DNA from: Prostheceraeus crozeri
Lineage: Eukaryota; Platyhelminthes; Polycladida; Euryleptidae
Length of the DNA stretch: 64,000 nucleotides
Direction of reading: 5' to 3'
NCBI GenBank assembly: GCA_907163375.1
Contig: CAJQUW010004594.1
Coordinates: 248,001-312,000, forward strand
Below are positions 35,137 to 46,229 of the stretch, in pieces (the stretch's first letter is position 1; each line of letters starts with the position of its first letter). The notes beneath the pieces are model-generated. The model ran no database searches. It was not told the DNA's origin and worked only from the letters and a program-made list of their open reading frames with translations. The position numbers and the translations under genes were made by a program.

Positions 35137-36931
35137 AGGGATAGAAAAAAGAAATGAAATTCGTCATTTGTTATTCCCACTTGCTATCTCTCAAATGAAA
35201 TTTATTTATAACTTTCTAACAAATCCATTACCTTCTCAAAATCAGTTCTACGGCGCACACCTGCCGTGATATGATCAGGTGTCCTGTTAAGAGAACACCT
35301 GCGAGTCATTGTTCGACAGCGAAATGGAAATAAATATTAATAACGAATGCATTAGTGTTCAATTATCTTCTGCGATGTGACGTTGAACAAATTTGCCTTG
35401 ATTGAATGGGAATTTCATTTTGGGATTACTAAAATGCATTCTATCTCGATAGGAGGTAACGGGCGCCGTTTAAAATCATCGTGAGGTTGCTCATAACGTA
35501 ATTTGCTTCAGTAATTACGGCAAATTTACAGACAACGACCTAAAAAGCTCTTGTCGACTGTCAGCTTGCAGCTAGCTAATCAATGAAGTTAATGGATGTT
35601 CGGATTATCTCTTCATTCATTAGACTAAAACAAATGTGCAGTCGCATAGTTTTTTAAAAGCTTTACTTTGAAAGGAGTGTTGAGCTCATAACTCATTAAT
35701 GTATATTGATTCCTCTCTGCTGCTATTGATATCTCAATGTAATGAGAGTCAAGTCCCGATGATCGAATCAAATCTACGTACGCAAAGGATACGGAAATTG
35801 CCCATAACTTGTCTTGTAAACCTCAAGTTCCGATCCTCTGTCTAAAAGGAGACCTTGCGTGATCAAATTCATCGACTATGTCTTCATCCTGCAAATTCTA
35901 ATGTTTCCGTAATGAAAACTGTAATTACACTCAAGCTCCCTCGCAGATTTCCCTGTTCACGTGCTTAGTTAGTTTTCTTGAGCGCAGATTTCATATCATG
36001 TTTCAAATAATTCATTGAATTCTCCTGATATCACAACAATCACGAAACGAAAAGCGCATCGATGAAATATATGTGCAGTCTGATAGCTTGAGAATTCGTT
36101 TCCTGTCAATTCCTTCGGCTATAAAGAATTTCAACGACAAATTCTTACTTGTCTTATCCTCGTTTAAAAGCGATTAAGGCTTGAAAAAATCCTCCTAGCG
36201 ATTGTAACTGTCTCAAGGAAGGATTGCAGAAAATGACTTTCTCGAATAATCTTAAAATAGAAAATTAAACTCGCATTGTCTTGTTAATTCCATTGAATGC
36301 ATTGATTAACACTCGTGATTTAAAACATGAAGATGAGGAGAGGCGTGAATTTTCAATATCTTGCAACATCATTGTTCACTATTTTTACAAGTGTTAATAA
36401 TTTTTAGAATCTAATTTGCACCAATGAATGAAATATAGAAAAAACCGATCAATTGCTTATCAAGAATTGTGAATATTTATAGCGCATGCACATGTACACT
36501 CTAAACCAGCACCTCCTAAATCACACACTGAAGCGAGACACGTATTAAACCTAATAAAAAAAAATAAAAGCAAGCCGTTTTAGGAGCTAGCGGCACTGTG
36601 TTTATTGTTCACTTTAGTATGTCCAGCATCTATTTTCACGCAACCACCTCTATACATCTAGTGTGTCGCGCTAGTGTGTCGCGATTTCTTCTGCAGATTA
36701 GGAGTGGGTAGTTACATGTATGTCTTATTCGCACACTGCAATCCAAACTCTGCCCAATATGTGACCAATAATGTGCCCGACGCTTATTCGTCACATTTGA
36801 TCACAATCTATGTGACTTCCATACAACCGATTATGAATCACCACAAATTATGCATGCATACACGCCGAGTACTTAATGACAGATAATTTTTGAATACTTT
36901 CTGATGTGCTTTGTTGAAGAATGTATCATTG
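35137..36931. other. No recognised gene
   Basis: AT-rich spacer without supported frames. Confidence 0.4.
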
Positions 36932-36939
36932 GTTCGAAG

Positions 36940-37579
36940 CAGGGATGCGGAGTCCTATCATTTTGATAGGACTCCGACTCCGGGTTGCAAGCATATAAAG
37001 CCTAGTCTTTTGAAAAAGCTGGTAACCTACAGCATAGTCATTATAGGCTTACCTGAACATATGTTTAGTGATCATTCCTGTATCAATTATATCATTTTCG
37101 ATGAGTCTATCAAATGTCGCTTTAAGTTGGATGCATGCGACTCGACTCCTCCCATCTTGATGTGTGCTACACTTTCGATTTCAATATGTGCTTTGGAGGA
37201 GCCATCACACACGATTAACGTGAGGGTGAGAGGTCATGTTCTCAAACAAACTAGCATTTCATTTTTGTCTCTGATGTGACCTTTGGTGCGTAGGTGTAAT
37301 CAAGGCTAGGAAGGCTTGTCATCTCTACTAAATCACCGAGTGAAAAGACAATCCTTTTTTGACTATCATGATTCATTTCCTCAACTATTACAAGCTTTGC
37401 ATGCAGAACTGTCTCTGTACTTTTGTTTGAGAAAGTTGACAGTGACAGCTATGCACGAGAATAGATAATTTGTTTGTATTTTACTTCGGGTCTAGTTATA
37501 GTCCGGAGTCCTATCATTTGATAGGACTCCGACTCCAGCAAAAATGATAGGACTCAGGGACTCCGACTCCGCACCCCTG
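36940..37579 (+). mobile_element. hAT MITE family copy 3
   Basis: Target duplication GTTCGAAG (36932-36939) / GTACGAAG (37580-37587), 7 of 8. The ends are CAGGGATGCGGAGTCC and GACTCCGCACCCCTG. Just inside the left end is a small palindrome, CCTATCATTTTGATAGG. It is collinear with the copies at 18892 and 20803 and has an intact GATTAACGTGAGGG site. No transposase. Confidence 0.93.
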
Positions 37580-37587
37580 GTACGAAG

Positions 37588-38584
37588 GCTTGTCATATTG
37601 AACATATTTTGATTAAAATGGCTTTAATCAGAAAAATAATTGAGCAATTTGAAAATGTGACGTTTGTTTTCGTTTATTTCTGCTTGATTTCGCTGGAAGT
37701 TGCAATATCTTGTTGTAAATGAAATTACATTATCTTGCTTAGACAGCGTGAAACACTTAAACTTCATGACAAAGCATATCCATTGTATTAAGAATTATAA
37801 ATTTCGAGGAACTGCATATTGGTGTCCTATTCCCAAATAGAGCTTTCATCAATATGTCCCAAGAAATGAGTCTATACAAAATTGACTTCATGTTGAGATG
37901 CTTTATTCATACATCTAAAACACATGATAAAAGCAGTGATAGACGTTGCCACAATCATCGATTGCTTCATTGGCGTGTAGATAAGGTGTTTGCATCAGCA
38001 TATCGATTTGTTTTTGAATATCAGTTGGCGGTTGGCGTTGTGCAGCACACAATGAGACACACTGAATTAAGCGTTACCGATTACTTTGAAAATAAGCAGA
38101 ACGTATACGTACAACCAATGCTTTGTAAGTATTTGATATTCCATCCATAAGTTGTTTGAAGATTGTCTTTTCTTCCCACCAGAAGGTGAAATTATTGTGC
38201 AAACTGTAATTCTGCTGTCCAAAGCATTAAACGTTTCATCACAGAAATTAAGAATATTGACGATTTTTGAGAAATACGTGCTAAGCAAAGTACCATGATA
38301 ACTTAAGGGCTAGCTTACCAGCTTTTGTGTTCCACATGAAAAGGAAGAAATGCATTTCATTATTGGTAGTAAGTTGTAATCAGGTTATGCCAGAATATTA
38401 TCGGACGCACAAAATGCCGTGCTGTACACATATAATCAAGTTCATCATGATGGGGTTTGAAAGGTAACATAGGGTCATGCTGATTGCGTGTGTGATTTAA
38501 ACTGTGCATGGCGTCGATTGGTGGTATTTTCGGCTTACAGTATGCTAGTGGAATATGCATGCAATTTGTGATTATGCTTGAATT
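37588..38584. other. No recognised gene
   Basis: A 98-codon + frame at 37854-38150 ends near a donor-like GTAAGT (about 38127) but has no acceptor or domain. It was not called as an exon. Confidence 0.35.
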
Positions 38585-38832
38585 AGGCACGAAATTTAGG
38601 CATTAATTCTAACCAACACAGGCACGAGTAGGCACGAAGTTCATAGTGCCGAGTTCATGACCATTGATTTTTCCTTCGATTTCATTGGATAAGCAAATAT
38701 TTGGTTTGGTGCCTATTAGTGCCTAGTGGCGCCTACTGGTGCCTCGAGCCACTAGAAAGGCACTAACTAGGCGCTAACTGGCACGAAATTTAGGCTGCGT
38801 GCCTAAATTAGTGCCCTACAGTTTACAGTGTA
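38585..38832. mobile_element. Probable short MITE built on GGCACGAA/TTAGTGCC motifs
   Basis: Inverted strings AGGCACGAAATTTAGGCA (38585) and TGCCTAAATTAGTGCCCT (to 38817) bound the segment; the same motif recurs inside in both orientations. It runs directly into ACAGTTTACAGTG-TA (to 38832), a terminus like that of the CACTGTAAA families, so the true right end may be 38832. No left CACTGTAAA partner was found. Confidence 0.5.
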
Positions 38833-39865
38833 ATATTCAGGGATGTGTCCCTGTTAAAAAGAATACAAAAATTGTGTAAATTTTGAATTACTTTTTATAA
38901 TACCATTTGTAATATTTGATGCCATGAGTTAGGCTGAATGAATGCCACAATCAGAAAGTTCACACACTAATTGTTATGAAAATTTTTATGAAGGGTTTGA
39001 ATCGTCCGCCAGGATTCCACGAAGTTCCCCTGTCCCCCTGTGGGGTCCTTGATATCCACCACCCAAGCATTCGTATGCACAAACTTCCTTCTGTGGATAT
39101 TACTCGCGCGGCAGACTTCAAAAAGTTGTGGAGGTAAGGAAGTTGCTTATTTTGTGACCTGCCTATCAACTGATTAGATCGATCTCAAACAGAATATCCG
39201 ACAAATTAGTGCATGTAAGTTCTTATCGTTTACATTCTGACGATTCGTCATGCTCAAATTACTACAGCATATTGATAGCAGCTTCTTTCTGCAGCTCTAA
39301 ATTACCGCCCGCAAGTTTCCAGCTCCAGTTCGGATAAGAATCAACGACAATAAAGCAATCTAATTCTAATCGGTTGTTTGACAGCCTCCTCTACCGGTAT
39401 ACGAGGAGATTTGGAGAATGCGTGGACAATGTCTGCCAAGAAATAATTAGATTTGAAACTTGTAAGTCGGTTTGCTCCTCAGACATTAAAATTTTCAACT
39501 GAGAGCACGCTTGATGTTGACAAGGCGATCTTTGGAGAGAAAGAACTTCTCTCTCTGCCTCTGCATCGATAAATCTTTGATTTGACGACTACGATGTCAA
39601 TTATTGACGCCTCACTGGTTATTTTCACGAGAGAAGGGAATCTTTGAAATTTCTTGTCCATGTACGAGAGCTTGACTGCACAATTCCATTAAAGTTGTTG
39701 GACATTAATGCAACAATAAATCTAAGTTGACAAATCAACGCAAGATGATCAACTCTCATAATAAACAGCAGATTATTCAAAAACTTGGACTTTCTGCACA
39801 TTCCGATATTTTTTTGAATCAGTGACACATTCGATAATTATCATAAACATGTCATGCAATGTATA
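38833..39865. other. No recognised gene
   Basis: AT-rich spacer, no supported frame. Confidence 0.4.
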
Positions 39866-40840
39866 CACTGTAAATCACTGGATACAAGGATTACATGCAA
39901 ACATATACCAAATTCACATACAATTTGAAACTAACGTTTGATACGAGATCCTCGTCTGTTTGCAGAGATCTGGTATGTTTTTCATACGAAATCTCACTTA
40001 CTTTCGTATGTGATTGGTATGTAGCGATACGAACTATTCTATCTGTGATTGGCTGTTTCACAATGAAATGCGAGTTGTTGACATGTTTTATATACGAGAC
40101 CCGATGCAAATTCGTCCTCATTCGTGCCTCTGTCGTATGTAGAGCTTTAAGTCACATTGCCAAAATTGCGTACTACTGTCAAGTAAGTTTTTTCAGTAAC
40201 ACCAATCGTGAATATTTCTTTGGGATGGTGTGGTATTTAACTAGATTAGATTTATTGTGAATTTTATGTTCTGCGAGTATGTCATCGTTGCTACTTGCCT
40301 AGCAACATTAACAGGAAGCTTGGTTAACGCTACTTTATGAACCAAGTTGATTAACATCAACTCATTCGAACGATATCTTTTGTGCAACCATGTTGACTTA
40401 TATATCTCAAACATAACTATTTTTGCGTTCATGATTTTATTTCGGATTGTTAATAAGCTTCATTCCAAAATTACATGATGCATAATTGTTGATGGTTGAA
40501 TACTTATTGATTATTTATGAAATGCCTTAGACTTACATGTATTAAAGTCGAATTCAGTATTGCAAGTTTGACCCTTGAATGTCATTATCTCACTTGTTAC
40601 AAAACAATAGCAAGTACCATGCAAGATAAGTGTGATCTTTATTGACAAAAGGCCTTAAATCAACATATTTTAGACATCATTCATGCTTTCCTTTAACATT
40701 GTGCTGGTATGCCTTTAGTATGTAAAGCATACCACAGTTGAACTAACATACGAAAAGCATACAAATAGATACAGAAATATGCCGAATAATATCTTGGTAT
40801 GCATCCTTCACATGTGATTGGTGTTGAGCGATTTACAGTG
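39866..40840 (+). mobile_element. 975-bp TA-flanked element with CACTGTAAATC ends
   Basis: The ends are CACTGTAAATC and GATTTACAGTG, with TA immediately outside on both sides. The strings CATACGA/TCGTATG and GGTATG/CATACC recur near both ends in opposite orientations. It shares the first nine terminal bases with the 5696/24809 family but not the interior. The 121-codon frame inside (39895-40260) resembles no transposase. Confidence 0.7.
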
Positions 40841-41231
40841 TAGAGAGTCCATAATTTTTCAAAAGCCCATATCTGAAGAGTTTGACTATAAAACGCGCTA
40901 ACCCTTCAACGCCGACGGCATTTTAAAAACATCAACCAGATAATGATTTTCTTTAATATTTACAAAGTATATACTCAACACATAATTAAAATTTATTTTC
41001 TCTATGCTTAGTATGAAAGGATCGTGTGTAAATCATGAGGCCCATGCGGTCATTTTACTCAAAATGTTTGATCTATCATATAAATGTATACTCTAAAAAT
41101 ACGAGTTAACTCGTCACGTCGTCATTTTCGGACTACTCACACGCAGGATGATTTCGATCAAAGTCGCCGACGTCATCTGATACACTGTTGTCATCGTCGA
41201 AAGAATCATTAGAACCATCATCATCTGAATT

Positions 41232-42879
41232 ACAGATTGTTTCATAAAAAATGGATCACCCTTAAACATCGCCTTAACTTCAACTTTGTCTAACTCCGCC
41301 AAACTTGAACGAATTTCTCTGAAATTTGGAAGATATGTCAGTTGTGCTTACTAATATCATTGTTGGAAATTTCAAGCATGAATATTGAGTTGTTTTCCTG
41401 TTATAGATAAAAAAAGTAGTAGAAAAATTTGATCTTCATTTAGCAATGTTACACAAAATCATACCTCACTCTTATAAAATTACATTTGTTTCCTTTGTTA
41501 TGTAATATGTTGTTCTACAAGCCAAAAGCTATCAAGCAAAACAAAAATAAAGAAAATCGGTCAATCAGAGCCAGTATAGCACCATTATTCATCAACAATA
41601 ATGTAACTGCTACATGTTATTAACTGGACTTCATGTTCCATAGCTTCCTGACTTCGTTGCGGTGTGTTTGCGGTGGTGTTGGCAGCACTCCTGATTGCTT
41701 TCAGTTAGAAATCTATCTCTTACCGGTTGAAAACAATACAAAGCACAAATGAACAATAACGAGATCGCATTCACAAAAGGCAAAGTGTCAACCTTGATAG
41801 AACTATGGTTTTCTTTGCGAGCTACAAGCAAGCGACTAAATGTCCCTTACACAAATGTGCATCGATGGCATAATGATGATTTTCGACTTTGTCGTAAAGA
41901 GGGCTCTGGCCGTCCACGCAAAACATCCAAACGTAGAGACCGCCTAATTTTGAGATTTGTTAAAGTTGATCCAAGTCTCTCGTTAACTGAGATGGCTGCA
42001 ATAGACTCGTCTTAAGTCCACTATTCGTAGAAGACTTATTGAGTCAAATTTCAAGAGCTGTAAGAGGCCCTCTCAGATCGAATTATCAGATCAGCATACA
42101 AAAAGACGTCTCAGATGGGCAATGAGTCATTGTCAGTGACGAAATCAATGGGATCGGGTTGTCTGGTCTGATGAGGCATCAGTCCGTCTGAAGGATAGTG
42201 ATGGTCGATTGAGATTATGGATAAAATCTGATCAGGAAATTCCGAGACATTTATATCGTCCCAGGGTACAAGGTGGTGCGACTCTATTGATTTGGGCTGG
42301 CATTTTAACCAATGGCCGCTCTGAACTTCACATACAGCAAGGAACCATGAATTCTGAACGCTATGTGAATGCTTTACGAATGAACGCTGGCCAAATGACA
42401 GATCAACTTGGTGAACCATCGACTTGGTTATTTATGGATGATAATGCTACGTGTCACAGGAGTAGTAGAGTCAACTTATGCAAGTCTCACTTAGGGCTTA
42501 GGACATTATCTTGAAAATTAGGGCTTAGAAAATGTATGGAGTATTCTAAAACGTAACGTTCGTCGTTCACTGCTACCTACAGATGGCATATCACAACTTA
42601 CGTCACTGTTAAAAAGAGAGTGGAGAAAGTTAGATCAGTCAAAAATCAACGATATCATCCAATCAATGCCTACACGAATTGGTAATGTCATTGACAATAA
42701 GGGTAGGGCCACAAAATATTAGCTTCTTAAGAACCGTTAATGTATCATAGCTTATCAGATTATATAAGGACATTTAAATATATTAGGGACATGAAATAAC
42801 ATGAAAAATGCTTTCTGTATCATACTTATGTTTTATTTAGTCTAATTTTAGGATGATCCACTTTTTATGAAACGGACTG
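41232..42879 (+). mobile_element. Tc1/mariner element with TA target duplication
   Basis: TA lies at 41230-41231 and 42880-42881. The terminal inverted repeats are about 28 bp (CAG..TGTTTCATAAAAAATGG on the left; its counterpart CCACTTTTTATGAAACGGACTG on the right), differing at a few sites. Length 1,648 bp is normal for the family. The transposase gene inside is disrupted. Confidence 0.92.
41749..42720 (+). pseudogene. Tc1/mariner transposase, broken
   Basis: The first frame (41749-42015) carries the helix-turn-helix: a YTNVHRWHNDDF recognition helix and the GRPRK AT-hook-like linker (GSGRPRKTSKRRD). Next, out of frame, VVWSDEASVRL contains the first catalytic Asp; the frame 42209-42514 includes LFMDDNATCH with the second Asp. 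After a further break, GLENVWSILKRNV (from about 42522) supplies the catalytic Glu, and the tail SMPTRIGNVIDNKG is the usual Tc1 ending before a TAG at 42719-42721. At least three frame breaks and an internal loss before the Glu mean it is inactive. It catalysed cut-and-paste movement at TA sites. Confidence 0.88.
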
Positions 42880-43532
42880 TATTTTCATTGTCATCAAGAC
42901 ACAATCGAACAGTTGCAGCAGCTGCCGCCGTCAGCCTTGGTCGAGACACTACGATTCTCTCAAGTCGCTTAGTGTGCGCGCAATCGGGATCACGTGATGC
43001 TGTCTGCATGTTGCGCCTTGGTTGTCAGCAAATAATGCGTCATTATTGACATGCATATATCACGAGCTTTCCTATAGCCTTCTGGTGTGCGTGCCAATTG
43101 TGAATAATATATTGCAGCAGCTAAAAAAGTGAAACATGGTTCCATTGAAAAGAAGACTATAATATCAGTATAGCTGCAAATGTTTGTGCTGTTAGAATTA
43201 TGTAAAGAATGACAAAAAGTATTATTTCATCAACATGTACGATGAAGTGATAAAAGAAATGCACAGAACTGATAAAGCTGCATTTTATAGGATATTAGTA
43301 TGACCGGCGTTAAGGGTTAATAAGCGCACAATTTGAAAGATCGGCGATAGTTCTCAGAAATAGTCATCAGAGGTAGACTTATGGGGAAATTATTATGTCA
43401 AAGGTAATTGTAGAGTCTATGCATTGAAATCTGTCACATCCTAAAATCGAAGAAACCTGCATCCAAAAGCAACACCCTCAAGAATTTTAAGAGGCTGCGG
43501 TGCCTCAATAAAGTTTTTATTTTGACTCTTAA

Positions 43533-46225
43533 CCGTTTTTATCCCACATGCAGAAAAAATCATTCTAAAAACATTTCCTTTTAGCTGAATAATGCTTGAT
43601 CAGTTACTATTGTGTGTACAAAATTTCATTGACATAGATATCGGTTTTCATGTATTTCAAACATGTTCCCAAATGAGAACGTTGGGAGGATTCAGTATCA
43701 AGAATGAGAAAAATCCACCAGCGTCATTTTGCGTAATTCATCAATAAGCGTTGAATGTTGGCACTATTGATGCCTATTGACAAATGAATCTGCTTCTCTT
43801 TTTCATGTTATCCAGCCTTGCATGAGAATGACCGGGGACTAATGGATCTCTTTTCAAGACGTTCCTGTATCAATTGAAGTAAAGAACAAAGAACCATATA
43901 AAGCAGCTATTTATGGGAGAGTTTGGCTGCATGCCTCATATTCATGCAAGGCTATCGATGTCATGACATTAAGGCTCTGACGTCAGGTTACCATAGAATT
44001 TTATCCTTCATGAATTAGCTCGTTCAATGGAAATACATGGATATAGATCCATGATGGGTGCATTCTTCCAATCTCAGACCTCATTTGATACTTCTGTTTA
44101 CTCAGTCTCACGCTTACAGTGATATTGTTTGTATTCTGTATTCCAAGAATCAGATTCACATTTACTAGTATATCACTGTGTTATGAAGTTGCTAACAGTG
44201 GAGCAAGCCGTTGCGCTTATTTCTGAGGATAGTGATGACGATATTTTACCGACTATCGCAATATTGCCGAATGATGAGAGAGGAGACGTTGAATCTGAAA
44301 CAGAAGATATTTGTAAAGAAGTTCTCCAACCAACCAGTGAGACAGAAAATGCGACAGGAATACTTGAAGTAATCCAAGCCAGTGAAGATGATGAACTAGT
44401 AATGCCTCCCCCTGCAAAGCGTCAGCGAATTTGGAAAAAATCAGATCATTCTAGTGACTTTCCTGATATTGATGCTGCAGATCCTTTGGATATACTTTAC
44501 GCTCACAATGCAGCTTTATCGCCTTTCGCATTGTTTAGGCTTTATGCTGATGACAATTTTATATTTCATTTGGTCAACGAAACTAATAGATACGCTCATG
44601 AAGTAAAAAATGACATAAGCTTCTCGACAACAAATCTCGAAATGGAACAGTTTCTAGGCATTTTATTGCATTCTGGATATGTCAGACTTCCTCAAGAGAG
44701 AGACTATTGGAGTACGTCGGAAGACTTTTCATTACCATTCGTCGCTTCATTTATGGTGCGTAATAGATTTCAGCTGTTGAAAAAATACCTCCACTTATCA
44801 GATAACAATGATCTCGGCCCTTCCAAATGCGCGAAAATTGTGCCCATCTATGATCTGATGAACAAAAATCTCCGACAATTTGGTGTGTTTTCACAAAATT
44901 TATCTATTGACGAGTCAATGGTGCCCTACTACGGGCATCACTCTACCAAACAATTCATGCGAGGTAAGCCTATTCGCTTCGGTTATAAGCTCTGGGCGCT
45001 CTGTTCCTCTGACGGCTATCCGTACCACTTGGAAATATACGCAGGGAAAAGTGAAGAGAGGGTTGCACCGTTGGGCGAAAGTGTTGTTTTGAAATTGGCT
45101 AATCTTGTAGAAAATTCCAATGAGAAGGAGCTATACTTTGATAATTTTTGACCTCCTATTCTACTCTAGATCGTTTGGCGGAACTTGGAATCCGAGCCAC
45201 TGGAACGATCAGATCAAACAGGACCAATAAATGCCCACTGTCGAAGGAGGCACTAAGTAAAAAGGAGAGAGGATCGTATGATTATTCGTCGGATGGGAAA
45301 AGACAGTGCAACGGTTATGCTTGCCACAAACTTTGAAACCATCTTTCCAATTCTGCATTGTCAGAGGTACTCTTTCAAAGAAAGAAAACGAATAGCAGTC
45401 ACGCAGCCAAAACTCGTTGGCTCATATAATAAGAAAATGGGAGGCGTCGACGTCTTCGACAAACTTTTGGGATCATACCGCCCGACTATGACAAAAAAAT
45501 GGTGGTATAATCTTTTTATAAATTCCATCAATACTTTATGCGTGGCAAGCTGGAAAATGTACAATTATCTTCACCCTGACAGTCCAATTGCCCACATTGA
45601 GTTCGTAAGACAAGTCACTGTTTCTCTACTGAAAAGCCAAAAGGTTCCTCGAAACAGATTGGGTGGCCCAACGGCGCGTGTGGTCACTGAAGTCCAAAAA
45701 GACCAAACCGGGCATTTTGTAGTTTCGCGTCTCAGGGACGATGCGTACTTTGCAAATCAAACACAAGAAAGATGTGTGGGAAGTGTCGGAAAAGACTACA
45801 CATAAATTGCTTTCTCACTTATCACACATAAGTATCTTGGGTTTTACCCCAACGTTCCCAAATGGGAACATGGGTAGAAACTTACACGTAATTTTGTAAT
45901 TCCATGATAAATTATAGAATTTTTATGATGAAGTGGTGATGTAAGGTCCATTGGTCTTTCGCAAGATGACGTTTAGCTTGAATAGATGGAATTTGGCACA
46001 TGACTGAGTTTTCAAAAAATTGCTTATATTCGTGGAAAAAATTGTAAAATATAAATTCAATTCTAAACGTGACGGAAGTGAATTATTACACGAATTCACT
46101 GAAAATAAAAATGATTCATCTGTGACGATAATTTCGTCAAGGAATCCTAATTAAAAAATTAGATATAACATAACATGAGCTCCTTAAATGCATGTTCCCA
46201 AATGGGAACGTTGGGATGATAACGG
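43533..46225 (+). mobile_element. Near full-length piggyBac element
   Basis: TTAA is at 43529-43532 and 46226-46229. The ends are CCGTTTTTATCCC and, inverted, CCGTTATCATCCC. Subterminal palindromes of the form GTTCCCAAATGGGAAC(GTTGGG) occur once near the left end (about 43665) and twice on the right (about 45852 and 46193), probably transposase binding sites. At 2,693 bp it has the usual size for a complete piggyBac. It sits 212 bp from the TTAA end of the previous element. Confidence 0.88.
44129..45805 (+). pseudogene. piggyBac transposase, two frameshifts
   Basis: A likely start is the second Met (44183), beginning MKLLTVEQAVALISEDSDDD, an acidic leader. The catalytic domain (DDE_Tnp_1_7 type) follows: DPLDILYAH, then SIDESMVPYYGHHSTKQFMR with the first Asp and the PYYG..S.KQ.. 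box typical of the family. The first frame runs to 45151; LYFDNF at its end holds the second Asp. The path shifts into frame 45148-45336 (ATGTIRSNRTNKCP) and back near 45280, giving KMGGVDVFDKLLGSYRP with the third Asp. The C-terminal cysteine-rich domain is short: only RCVGSVGKDYT remains. Two compensating shifts and a trimmed tail suggest it is dead but young. Confidence 0.9.
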
Positions 46226-46229
46226 TTAA

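Larger units (their letters stand above)
41133..43009 (-). pseudogene. Acidic N-terminal fragment of a piggyBac-like transposase, split by Tc1
   Basis: The minus-strand ATG is at 43009-43007. The frame reads MQTASRDPDCAHTKRLERIV... to CLDDNEN at 42882, is interrupted by the Tc1 element, and resumes after it with NSDDDGSNDSFDDDNSVSDD and on to a TAG at 41135-41133. When the Tc1 element and one TA are removed the frame is continuous across the junction. Long Asp/Ser runs like this begin many piggyBac-type transposases and match in style the autonomous neighbour at 44183. Everything downstream, including the DDD core, is deleted. Short and repetitive enough that it could also be another acidic peptide. 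Confidence 0.45.
40902..43316 (-). mobile_element. piggyBac-like (TTAA) element carrying a Tc1 insertion
   Basis: The left end CCCTTCAACGCCGACGG and the right end, inverted, CCCTTAACGCCGGTCA match. The right flank is TTAA (43317-43320); the left flank is CTAA, one substitution away. Excluding the Tc1 insertion at 41232-42879 the element is about 767 bp. It carries a short minus-strand frame with an acidic run, like the N-termini of piggyBac transposases. Confidence 0.7.

Noticed and set aside
37854-38150. 98-codon + frame near a GTAAGT
   Set aside because: A donor-like string alone is weak; no acceptor or recognisable peptide.
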